DNA of 6,892 nt, from contig JAQUQK010000101.1 of the NCBI GenBank assembly GCA_028716125.1, forward strand, positions 1 through 6,892, written 5' to 3'. The notes under the pieces are model-generated. The model had not been told where the DNA came from. It searched no databases and saw nothing but the letters and a program-made list of their open reading frames with translations. The stretch is from Thermoplasmatota archaeon (GTDB lineage Archaea; Thermoplasmatota; JAQUQK01). How positions within the stretch are numbered: the stretch's first letter is position 1; each line of letters begins with the position of its first letter. The position numbers and the translations under genes are program-made. Shown one piece after another: positions 1-6,713 of this stretch.

Positions 1-1
1 A

Positions 2-895
2 TCAGCCCGACCTGTCGAACGAATAGAATCTCGACGGCAGGAAAAATATCACCTTGTCCACCTCTTTCACTTCCTGCAGGAATTCTATGTTCTCCCTTAC
101 TTCCTGGGAAGTTGACGCGTAAAGCTCCATTATGAATCCTGGGGGCTCGAGGATGCGCTGCCTCAGCCAGAACTTGTTGAAGCGCTTTGTGACTTTTGAA
201 AACGCCGCTTCCATGTCTGCCGGATTGGAATTCGGATTGAACGTTATGCAGAGATAGTATGGTATGAGATCGCGTATCAGGAACGGCTGGATGATTATTG
301 TGAAGTCGATGATCTTGTTCTTGACAAGGGATTCCAGACGGTGCTTGACCGACGACGCGGATGCGCCAACTTCCTTTGCTATGTCCAGCGGGGTTTTCCT
401 GGCATCATCCTTTATTGATTGTATTATTGCCAGATCAAGCGGAGTCAATTTTACGCTTATTGCCGGCAGGTTTTCGTATATGAAAGTGGAAACGAGTTTT
501 GCGGGAGTCATGGCTGAGGATATTGCGCCAATCTGCCTGCTCATGTCGTCCTTGTCCTTGAACGTGAAGGCGATTGCACTGACCGTTCCTATGCTGTCAA
601 CTGCATACATCACGCGCTCGTTCTTTTTGAGCTTTTCCACAAAGTTGCGCTTGAACGCATTGTAGCCGTGTTCGAATATGGCGATTGAAACGCCGAATCC
701 GAAAACCGCGGGGTTGATATTGATTCCAAATTTCTCGATTATTCCCGAATCTATCATTGACTGTATTCTTTTCCTGACTGTGTTCTCGGTGAGATCAAGA
801 CCCTCGTTTTCCTTCATCTTCTTGACCAGGTTTCTGTACGTTTCGCGCGAATTCTCGAAAAGCGCCATCAATATCTTGAAATCTACGTCGTCCAT
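2..895 (-). CDS. Tandem-domain Lrp/AsnC-family transcription regulator (downstream paralog)
   Basis: This 297-aa protein is a predicted cytoplasmic DNA-binding regulator, complete in the window. It reads as two fused Lrp-like halves. Residues 1-58 form an AsnC-type winged helix-turn-helix (start MDDVDFKIL, recognition helix with RKRIQSM at 41-47). Residues about 62-145 form a beta-alpha-beta RAM-like ligand domain. A second helix-turn-helix spans about 150-200 (LTPLDLAII, then SSVKHRLESL), and a second RAM-like domain carries PPGFIMELY at 251-259. Classical Lrp proteins are about 150 aa, so this is double length. Compared with its neighbour it has about six extra residues inside the first helix-turn-helix (KENEGLD, 28-34). 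The ATG at 895 is supported by AGGAAGTGA seven bases upstream and by the neighbour starting at the matching residue. RAM domains usually bind amino acids or related small molecules; the ligand here is unknown. The nearby amino-acid/2-oxoacid genes suggest one of those as an inference. Confidence 0.88.
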   Translation of the reverse strand: MDDVDFKILMALFENSRETYRNLVKKMKENEGLDLTENTVRKRIQSMIDSGIIEKFGININPAVFGFGVSIAIFEHGYNAFKRNFVEKLKKNERVMYAVDSIGTVSAIAFTFKDKDDMSRQIGAISSAMTPAKLVSTFIYENLPAISVKLTPLDLAIIQSIKDDARKTPLDIAKEVGASASSVKHRLESLVKNKIIDFTIIIQPFLIRDLIPYYLCITFNPNSNPADMEAAFSKVTKRFNKFWLRQRILEPPGFIMELYASTSQEVRENIEFLQEVKEVDKVIFFLPSRFYSFDRSG

Positions 896-925
896 TTTTG
901 ATTCACTTCCTAATTTGGATTCCGG

Positions 926-945
926 CTATATAGTTTTCTCGAAAC
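926..945 (-). promoter_or_regulatory. Archaeal BRE/TATA promoter of the downstream regulator gene
   Basis: On the minus strand the stretch GTTTCGAGAAAACTATATAG reads as a purine-rich BRE followed by a TATA box (CTATATAG, 933-926). The TATA box ends 30 bases before the ATG at 895. An archaeal start site about 25 bases beyond the TATA centre would fall near 903-905, giving a very short leader that begins inside or next to the AGGAAGTGA ribosome-site match. The element lies in the 61-bp gap after the stop of the upstream regulator gene. I see no terminator there, so readthrough from the upstream gene plus this internal promoter is possible. Confidence 0.55.
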
Positions 946-956
946 AGGATGCACAT

Positions 957-1865
957 TCAGGAAATCTGCATGGTTTTTCGCAGATTTTCAGAGATTTTCT
1001 TGCTTACCGGGCCGCTAAACGCGTGCAATTTTGACGGAATGAAAAGAATCGCGCTCTTGACTTCATCCATTTCCCTCAAAGACCGCATATCGTCGTCGAC
1101 TTCTTTCAGGGTGCTTCTGTAAAGCTGCATGATTGCTCCGGGCGGGCTTAATATTTCGTGAACGAACCACGTGTTGCCGAACTGCGCAGAAACTTTCGAA
1201 ATCCCGCTGGCGCCGCTGCCCTCCTTGAACTCAAGCAGGACATAGTAAGTTATCACGTTTTTGACTTTTGTCGGCTGCACCAAAATGCCGAAATGAATGA
1301 CTCCTTTTTTTATCATTTCTTCGAGATGCCGCCTCACGGTTTTTGACGAAACATAAAGCTCGCGGGCAACTTCCTGGGGGGATTTTCTCGGCTTGCCCTT
1401 AAGGGACATTATTATTCCCCAGTCAATATCCGTCATCCGCATCGGCATTGGCGCTTTCTGCTTGTAAATGAACGCGGAAAGAAGTTTTGTAGACTTGACT
1501 TTTTCCAGCAGCGATTCAACACATTTCATGTGTCCTGCCTCGCCGCGCGAAAGCAGCACAACTGCGCTTTTGTTTTCCACGGTGTCAGCGATATAAACGA
1601 CGTTCTCGTTTTTCGCGAAAATGCCAAACGCCGCATCCTTCGCTTTTCCGCTTTTGTGCTGAAGGACGGCAACGATTACGTCATACCCGAGAAAAGGGAG
1701 ATTCAGTATTATGTCAAATTTTTCTATGACTCCCTCTTCTATCATGGATTGGATTCTTTTTCGGACCGCATTCCCGGTCAGTCCTACTTCCCTTGCGATC
1801 TTGTAGTATGGCTCTCTTCCGTTCTCCCAGAGCATTTTCAGTATTTTGAAGTCAATGCCATCCAT
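957..1865 (-). CDS. Tandem-domain Lrp/AsnC-family transcription regulator (divergent from iorA)
   Basis: This 302-aa protein is a paralog of the next gene on the same strand, with the same order: helix-turn-helix about 1-52 (MDGIDFKIL; RKRIQSM at 35-41), RAM-like domain about 55-140, second helix-turn-helix about 143-195 (SSKTVRRHLEEM), and second RAM-like domain with PPGAIMQLY at 241-249. It ends in a charged tail of about 17 residues that the paralog lacks. An in-frame GTG at 1877 would add four residues. I prefer the ATG at 1865 because it aligns exactly with the paralog's start, because the GTGAT at 1877-1873 looks like the ribosome binding site, and because the predicted transcript starts near 1875. 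It is transcribed divergently from iorA and is the most obvious candidate to control that operon and itself. The family assignment is firm; the ligand and the direction of control are unknown. Confidence 0.88.
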   Translation of the reverse strand: MDGIDFKILKMLWENGREPYYKIAREVGLTGNAVRKRIQSMIEEGVIEKFDIILNLPFLGYDVIVAVLQHKSGKAKDAAFGIFAKNENVVYIADTVENKSAVVLLSRGEAGHMKCVESLLEKVKSTKLLSAFIYKQKAPMPMRMTDIDWGIIMSLKGKPRKSPQEVARELYVSSKTVRRHLEEMIKKGVIHFGILVQPTKVKNVITYYVLLEFKEGSGASGISKVSAQFGNTWFVHEILSPPGAIMQLYRSTLKEVDDDMRSLREMDEVKSAILFIPSKLHAFSGPVSKKISENLRKTMQIS

Positions 1866-1894
1866 TTTCAAAATCACGTATGATATTGGGACGC

Positions 1895-1915
1895 GTTATT
1901 TTAGTTTTTCCAAAC
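1895..1915 (-). promoter_or_regulatory. Archaeal BRE/TATA promoter of the divergent regulator gene
   Basis: On the minus strand GTTTGGAAAAACTAAAATA is followed by AC, giving an A-rich BRE and a TATA-like box CTAAAATA at 1904-1897. That box ends 32 bases before the ATG at 1865, almost the same geometry as at the paralog. The predicted start near 1875 implies a leader of about ten bases. The sequence closely resembles the paralog's promoter, which suggests shared regulation or a duplicated promoter. Confidence 0.5.
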
Positions 1916-1952
1916 CCATTTTGAGTGCAAACATTCCTTGCGCCGGAGTCCC

Positions 1953-1972
1953 GTTTTGGAAAGGGTTATAAT
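1953..1972 (+). promoter_or_regulatory. Candidate BRE/TATA promoter of the iorA operon
   Basis: GTTTTGGAAAGGG at 1953-1965 is a purine-rich BRE-like block placed directly before TTATAAT at 1966-1972. A start about 25 bases on would lie near 1995, giving a leader of about 48 bases before the iorA ATG at 2043. The BRE block is a near inverted copy of the one on the regulator side (TTTCCAAAC, 1907-1915). A weaker alternative TATA box (ATTTAAT) lies at 2001-2007 and would give a short leader instead. The rest of the 177-bp divergent gap holds no gene that I can support. Confidence 0.42.
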
Positions 1973-2031
1973 GGATGACCCAATTAGATGCGCTTATCCA
2001 TTTAATCGCTTGGAATTAGAACGTTTTGAAA

Positions 2032-2037
2032 GGGGTG
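2032..2037 (+). promoter_or_regulatory. Ribosome binding site fixing the iorA start
   Basis: GGGGTG lies five bases before the ATG at 2043 and resembles the archaeal GGAGGTGAT consensus. The same GGTGTT core precedes the ilvD-like start at 6714. The open frame runs upstream to a TTG at 1938 and an ATG at 1971, but neither has as good a site. The 35 extra upstream residues do not resemble the usual IorA amino terminus. Confidence 0.6.
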
Positions 2038-2042
2038 TTAAA

Positions 2043-3962
2043 ATGGCAAGCAAAGTTGCAATTGATGCGCCTGGAAAAAAGATGCTCTTGATGGGAAACG
2101 AAGCGGTGGCTAGAGGCGCAATTGAGGCGGGATGCCAGTTTGCGTCCGCATATCCCGGAACCCCGTCCTCGGAAATACTCGAAACGCTTTCTGACGTTGC
2201 AAAGGATTTCGGCATGCACGCCCAGTGGTCCACGAACGAAATGGTTGCGCTCTGGGCTGGCGCAGGAGCGACTTACTGCGGGCAGCGCGCCCTTGTCGCG
2301 GGCAAGCATCATGGAATTGCATGGATGGTCGATCCGCTGATAAATTTCGCCCACTGGCAGATTGGCAGGGGCGGGATGGTTGTTGCAATAGGCGACGATC
2401 CGCAGGGGCACAGCTCTTCCAATGAATTCGACTCGCGCAACCTAGCTTCAAGAGTTTTTGAAATACCCGTTCTTGAACCCGCAGACCCGCAGGAAGCAAA
2501 GGATTTTGTCAAGATTGGTTTCGAGCTTTCAGAGCAGCTGAAAAGCCCGATTTACGTCCGCCTTACGACAAGAGTATGCCACGGCACAGGCGACGTCACG
2601 TATGGCGAGATTCCAAAGGAAAGGCGCAGGCCGGACTTCTTCGCAACTCCGATAGAGCTTGGCATGGAAATGATAAGCAAATACGGCTGGGTGGATATGG
2701 CGTACCTCCACGACAGGGTTCATACCGTCAGGCTCAAGGAAGCAGAGGAAATTTCAAACAATTTCACCCACAATATTTTGACAATAAATGGCGGCGAGGA
2801 ACTAGGAATCATCGCTACTGGCGTTACGCGTCATTATGTAGAAGAGGCAGTGCGCAAACTGGGAATAAAGGCCGCGTTCCTTCAGCTTGGGATGTCGTTT
2901 CCGCTGCCAACCGAAAAAGTCAGGAAACTGCTGAAAGGCGTAAAAAAGGTCGTCGTTTTCGAAGAGACCGATCCTGTCGTCGAAACAGATGTTCGCTCGT
3001 TTGCAAAGGATGCTGCGCCCGGAGTTCAGATATTCGGCAAAATCAGCGGGCACACGCCGGTTTCTGGCGAATTGAACGTTCTGAAAGTAATGAACACGCT
3101 TGCGAAAATAAGTGGAAAAGATGCGCCAGTAATTCCGGAAAGAGCGGATATAAAGGAAATGATAAGCCCATATCTTGGAATGCGCAGAATCACTCTTTGC
3201 GCCGCCTGCCCCCATAGGGCTTCGGGCTACGTGGTTAAGAAAGCGTGCGAAGCGCTTGGAATCGATTATATTGGAGTGGGCGACATCGGCTGCTACGGAA
3301 TGATGGGCCTGCCGCCAATACTTTCATTCCAGCTCACCAATGCGATGGGCGGAAGCATTGGAATGGCAAACGGTATCGCAAAGACGGGACTTGGCGACAG
3401 AGTAATCGCATTCATAGGCGATTCTACATTCTACCATGCCGGCCTGCCGTCGCTGATAAACGCATCTTTCAACAACGCAAAATTCACAACTGTGATACTC
3501 GACAACAGCGTCACGGGAATGACCGGATTCCAGCCACACCCGGGAACAGGACAGAATGCAATGGGCGAGAAAGTAAATCCGGTAAGCATAGAGGCGCTCG
3601 TGCGCGCTTGCGGCATCGACGAAGTGGCGATTCTAGATCCATACAACATCACGAAGTCGATCGAAGGCACAAAGCAGCTTCTGTCCAAAGACAAGGCATC
3701 CTGCATCATATTCAGGCGCGCCTGCTCTACCGAGTATTTGCGCCAGCGCAGAAAGCAGGGACTTGCTCCGCCAAAGCCATTCTACGTCGATCAAAATATC
3801 TGCAATGGCTGCATGACCTGTGTTAACGAGTTCGGCTGTCCAGCAATAATCTGGGACGACAACACACAAAAGGCAAGCATTGACGATGCGCAATGCAGGG
3901 GATGCGCCAACTGCACGCAGATTTGCCCCCAGAAAGCAATCAAGATGGCGGTGAGCAAATGA
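2043..3962 (+). CDS. iorA: Indolepyruvate:ferredoxin oxidoreductase alpha subunit (IorA-like)
   Basis: This 639-aa thiamine-diphosphate and iron-sulfur catalytic subunit works with IorB in the cytoplasm, converting a 2-oxoacid plus CoA to acyl-CoA, CO2 and reduced ferredoxin. The amino-terminal domain (about 11-190) has NEAVARGAIEAG, YPGTPSSEI and the likely catalytic Glu66 in STNE. A middle domain spans about 245-345. The cofactor domain (about 380-555) has CAACPHR at 386-392, DIGCYG, and GDS (459-461) paired with DN (487-488). The carboxy-terminal ferredoxin domain has two four-cysteine sets: Cys587, 590, 593, 599 and Cys618, 621, 624, 628, fitting two [4Fe-4S] clusters. Length is normal for the family. 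Some sites differ from the consensus I recall: KHHG where MKHVG is usual, and GMTGFQ where AMTGHQ is usual. The exact substrate is therefore uncertain; arylpyruvates are the default. It is the first gene of the cluster and overlaps iorB. Confidence 0.92.
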   Translation: MASKVAIDAPGKKMLLMGNEAVARGAIEAGCQFASAYPGTPSSEILETLSDVAKDFGMHAQWSTNEMVALWAGAGATYCGQRALVAGKHHGIAWMVDPLINFAHWQIGRGGMVVAIGDDPQGHSSSNEFDSRNLASRVFEIPVLEPADPQEAKDFVKIGFELSEQLKSPIYVRLTTRVCHGTGDVTYGEIPKERRRPDFFATPIELGMEMISKYGWVDMAYLHDRVHTVRLKEAEEISNNFTHNILTINGGEELGIIATGVTRHYVEEAVRKLGIKAAFLQLGMSFPLPTEKVRKLLKGVKKVVVFEETDPVVETDVRSFAKDAAPGVQIFGKISGHTPVSGELNVLKVMNTLAKISGKDAPVIPERADIKEMISPYLGMRRITLCAACPHRASGYVVKKACEALGIDYIGVGDIGCYGMMGLPPILSFQLTNAMGGSIGMANGIAKTGLGDRVIAFIGDSTFYHAGLPSLINASFNNAKFTTVILDNSVTGMTGFQPHPGTGQNAMGEKVNPVSIEALVRACGIDEVAILDPYNITKSIEGTKQLLSKDKASCIIFRRACSTEYLRQRRKQGLAPPKPFYVDQNICNGCMTCVNEFGCPAIIWDDNTQKASIDDAQCRGCANCTQICPQKAIKMAVSK

Positions 3963-4549
3963 AGGAAACTTTAGATTTCATATTCGCGGGCGTTGGCGGC
4001 CAGGGAAGTGTCATAGCGGCAAGGATGATTGGCGATGCTGCGATAGAAGCGGGATACCGCGTTGCAATCGGGGAAACACACGGCGCAGGCCAGCGCGGCG
4101 GCTCGGTTCTAAGCCACGTCCGCTTGTGGAAAGAAGGAAGCTACGGCCCGCTTATCATGGACGCAAGCGCTGACGTCGTGCTTGGCCTTGAGCCGTTCGA
4201 GGCGCTCAAAAGCGCGGCCAGATTCCTGAAGGACAGCGGAACGGTTGTCACAAGCGACCATCCGATTCTTCCGCCGAACAAGAATTATCCAAGCATGGAT
4301 GATATATTTGCAAATGCCGGGAAAATCGCGGCGAAAATATATGCGCTGGACGCCACGCAGATAGCAAAGGATGCGGGCGACGTTGCATCGCTGAACATCG
4401 TTGTCATTGGCGCGGCTTTTGGCGCAGGCGTTCTGCCGATAAATGAAGAAATACTGAAAAAGACGATAGCCGAAAGATTCCCCAAAGCGGCAGGAATCAA
4501 CCTTAATGTGTTTGAACTGGGAAAGAAAATGGTAAAGCAAAGGGAGTGA
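3959..4549 (+). CDS. iorB: Indolepyruvate:ferredoxin oxidoreductase beta subunit (IorB)
   Basis: This 196-aa partner of IorA belongs to the gamma-type domain family of 2-oxoacid:ferredoxin oxidoreductases and completes the active heterotetramer or dimer. It shows the amino-terminal GVGGQG (11-16), ETHGAGQRGGSV (39-50) followed by SHVR, and the acidic ADVVLGLEPFEAL segment (71-83), all typical of IorB. Its length matches the family. The frame is open further upstream inside iorA, but the ATG at 3959 is the right start. It overlaps the iorA stop as ATGA, has a GGTGA ribosome site at 3950-3954, and places the glycine motif at the normal distance. The ATGA overlap implies translational coupling and an equal subunit supply. 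The gene ends four bases before the synthetase gene, whose ribosome site (GGGAGTGA) lies in the last codons of iorB. Confidence 0.93.
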   Translation: MKETLDFIFAGVGGQGSVIAARMIGDAAIEAGYRVAIGETHGAGQRGGSVLSHVRLWKEGSYGPLIMDASADVVLGLEPFEALKSAARFLKDSGTVVTSDHPILPPNKNYPSMDDIFANAGKIAAKIYALDATQIAKDAGDVASLNIVVIGAAFGAGVLPINEEILKKTIAERFPKAAGINLNVFELGKKMVKQRE

Positions 4550-4553
4550 GAAA

Positions 4554-6686
4554 ATGGGAATAGTTGAACAATTGAATCCGATATTCAAACCGAAGTCCAT
4601 TGCAGTCATAGGCGCATCCAGCGACCCGATGAAATTCGGAAATTGGGTAACGACAACCGCGATGCAGAGCAAGTTCAAAGGCCCGATTTATCTTGTGAAT
4701 CCCAAAGTCCCGGAAGTCAACGGCCTCAAAACTTACGCGAACATAATGGATGTCCCCGGAAGTGTGGACCTTGTTTCCATAATCGTCCCTGCCCCGATTG
4801 TCCCAAAGGTGCTTGAGGAATGCGGAAAGAAAGGAGTCAAGGGCGCAATCATTTTCACATCCGGCTTCAAGGAAATTGGGCAGAAGGGATTTGAGCGCGA
4901 GAAGGAAGTTCTTGCAGTGGCAAAAAAGAACGGCATACGCCTTGTAGGGCCTAACTGCATGGGTATTTACAGCTCAGCGGTAAACCTTAACATGACAATT
5001 CTTGCGGCAGGCGAACCGGGAAACGTCGGCTTCATAACACAGAGCGGCGGATACGGAATAGAGATTTTCGGTTCGGCGATGGCGCAGGGAATACACTTCA
5101 GCAAGTTCATCAGCACCGGCGACAAGGTCGACCTTCAGGAATACGAGTATCTGGAATATCTTTACAACGACCCCGATACCGAGGTAATAATGATGTATAT
5201 GGAAGGCCTTGAGCGCGGCAGGGAATTCTTCGAGCTTGCAAGAAAGATAACGCAGAAAAAGCCGATATTCGCAATAAAAATTGGAAGGACTTCGGCAGGC
5301 GGAGCGGCGGCGAGATCACACACTGGCGCGCTTGCGGGCGAGGACGACGTTTACGAAGCTGCTTTCAGGCAGGCAGGAATAATCCGCGCTTACGACGTGG
5401 AGGAACTATTCGACTACGTCCGCGCATACATCACCCAGCCCTTGCCAAAGGGAAGGCACGTTGGGATGATAGTCGGGAGCGGGGGGCTTGGATGCGCCGC
5501 TGTCGACAAGTGCTGCGAAGTAGGGCTTCAGGTTCCGCCAATAAGCGACGAAAACACGCAAGCACTAAAGGAAATATTGCCGGAATTCGCATCTGTTAAA
5601 AATCCAATTGATTTTACTGCATCTGGTGCAATCGGCCTGTTCTCGAACATAATGCTATTGAAAAATACATTTGCTGACCCGTGCGTGGATTCATGGTTCC
5701 TTGGATTCACGGGCGGCAGCATATCGGGAATAGACGACATATTAGAGACTTTCAAGCCAATGCTTGATGAGATAGATTCCAAGATTGTGATGGAGGGCAT
5801 AACCGTCCCGCTCGTAGGCTCGATGGACGAACACGACAAGCTCATAAGACCGATATTGCAAAAAATGTTCGGCGTAACGCTTTACTCAACGCCCGAACGC
5901 GCAATAAAGGCGCTTGCTGCCCTGAATCGATACAGGGAATATCTTGACGAAGTAAACACCGGAGAAGCGCCGCCAAAGGTAAAACCAATCGATGATTCGT
6001 GCAGGAAAATAATCGCAACTGCGCTGAAGGAGGGAAGAAAGAGCCTAACCGAAGTCGAGGCGGTGCAAGTGCTTGCGTCATACGGAATACCTGCGCCTGA
6101 AACACACCTTGCGAAAAATACACAGGAGGCGGCGAAATTCGCGGAAAAAATCGGGTATCCCGTCGTAATGAAAATCGTTTCACCCGAAATACTTCACAAG
6201 TCCGATGCCAATGGAGTGAAGCTGAACCTGAAATCCGAGTCCGACGTCCTAGCGGCATTCGACTCAATAGTCGATAATGCGAAGAAATACAACGCCCATG
6301 CGAAGATACTCGGCATCACAGTGCAGAAGATGGGAGCACCCGGAATAGAAGTTATAGTCGGAATGAAAAAGGACATCCAGTTCGGCCCTGTAATCGTGTT
6401 CGGACTTGGCGGAATCCTTGTCGAACTGCTCAAGGACGTTTCAATGCGCCTTGCGCCCATAACTCAGACGCAGGCGGAGAAAATGATCGGCGAGATAAAG
6501 GCGCACAAACTGCTCGAGGGATACAGGCAGTACAAGCCCGTTGACAAGAAAGCGCTTGCATTGATACTTACAAAAATTTCGGCAATGGTAGAGCAGAATC
6601 CGGAAATCAAGGAAATGGATCTGAACCCGGTGTTCGCATATTCCAATGGCGCGATGGCGGTTGATGCAAGAATAATATTGGAGTAA
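4554..6686 (+). CDS. acd: Acetyl/acyl-CoA synthetase, ADP-forming, fused alpha-beta
   Basis: This 710-aa enzyme converts acyl-CoA, ADP and phosphate to the free acid, CoA and ATP, the energy-conserving last step of amino-acid and pyruvate fermentation in archaea. The alpha part (about 1-460) has a CoA-binding Rossmann domain (VIGASSDP, 18-25), VGPNCMG (131-137), TQSGG (162-166), STGDKVDL, and the phosphorylated-histidine motif SHTGALAG with His256. The beta part (about 490-710) is an ATP-grasp domain with LHKSD (His548, the second phospho-transfer histidine), FGLGG (616-620) and EMDLNPV (687-693). Both histidines are present, so it should be active. Alpha and beta are separate genes in some archaea and fused in others; here they are fused. 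Coming right after iorAB suggests arylacetyl-CoA or a related acyl-CoA as substrate, but sequence alone does not prove acyl preference. The ATG at 4554 has GGGAGTGA just upstream. Confidence 0.92.
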   Translation: MGIVEQLNPIFKPKSIAVIGASSDPMKFGNWVTTTAMQSKFKGPIYLVNPKVPEVNGLKTYANIMDVPGSVDLVSIIVPAPIVPKVLEECGKKGVKGAIIFTSGFKEIGQKGFEREKEVLAVAKKNGIRLVGPNCMGIYSSAVNLNMTILAAGEPGNVGFITQSGGYGIEIFGSAMAQGIHFSKFISTGDKVDLQEYEYLEYLYNDPDTEVIMMYMEGLERGREFFELARKITQKKPIFAIKIGRTSAGGAAARSHTGALAGEDDVYEAAFRQAGIIRAYDVEELFDYVRAYITQPLPKGRHVGMIVGSGGLGCAAVDKCCEVGLQVPPISDENTQALKEILPEFASVKNPIDFTASGAIGLFSNIMLLKNTFADPCVDSWFLGFTGGSISGIDDILETFKPMLDEIDSKIVMEGITVPLVGSMDEHDKLIRPILQKMFGVTLYSTPERAIKALAALNRYREYLDEVNTGEAPPKVKPIDDSCRKIIATALKEGRKSLTEVEAVQVLASYGIPAPETHLAKNTQEAAKFAEKIGYPVVMKIVSPEILHKSDANGVKLNLKSESDVLAAFDSIVDNAKKYNAHAKILGITVQKMGAPGIEVIVGMKKDIQFGPVIVFGLGGILVELLKDVSMRLAPITQTQAEKMIGEIKAHKLLEGYRQYKPVDKKALALILTKISAMVEQNPEIKEMDLNPVFAYSNGAMAVDARIILE

Positions 6687-6702
6687 ATTGGGGACAGAAA
6701 GA

Positions 6703-6708
6703 GAGGTG
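6703..6708 (+). promoter_or_regulatory. Ribosome binding site of the ilvD-like gene
   Basis: GAGGTG lies five bases before the ATG at 6714 and fixes that start. An in-frame TAA, which is also the stop of the synthetase gene, lies at 6684-6686, so no longer amino terminus is possible from an upstream ATG in this frame. A possible TATA-like stretch (AATAATATT, 6671-6679) might give a separate promoter, but it lies in coding sequence and is weak. Confidence 0.55.
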
Positions 6709-6713
6709 TTGAA

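Noticed and set aside
896..956. Terminator between the two regulator genes
   Set aside because: There is no stem-loop or strong T-run on the minus strand in this 61-bp gap; the sequence is better explained as the promoter of the downstream gene.
1866..1877. GTG start at 1877 for the divergent regulator
   Set aside because: The GTGAT there looks like the ribosome binding site, and the ATG at 1865 aligns exactly with the paralog's start.
264..1883. Plus-strand open frames opposite the two regulator genes
   Set aside because: They are antisense shadows of clear Lrp-like reading frames, with no family features of their own.
1938..2042. A 35-residue longer IorA starting at TTG 1938, or 24 residues longer at ATG 1971
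   Set aside because: The extra residues do not resemble the IorA family start, the ATG at 2043 has the better ribosome site, and the candidate promoter overlaps this stretch. The 1971 start is not fully excluded because of the duplicated initiation block.
2576..3826. Long plus-strand open frames of 213 aa (2576-3217) and 193 aa (3245-3826) inside iorA
   Set aside because: Both lie wholly within iorA in another frame. Their translations are rich in Arg, Gly and Ser with no recognisable domain, as expected from codon-biased shadow frames, while the iorA frame has clear catalytic and cluster motifs throughout.
4109..4678. Minus-strand open frame of 189 aa across the iorB-synthetase junction
   Set aside because: It is antisense to two well-supported genes, shows no domain, and has no convincing promoter or ribosome site.
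6671..6679. Possible separate TATA box (AATAATATT) for the ilvD-like gene
   Set aside because: It is a weak A/T match inside the last codons of the synthetase gene with no clear BRE; cotranscription across the 27-base gap explains expression more simply.
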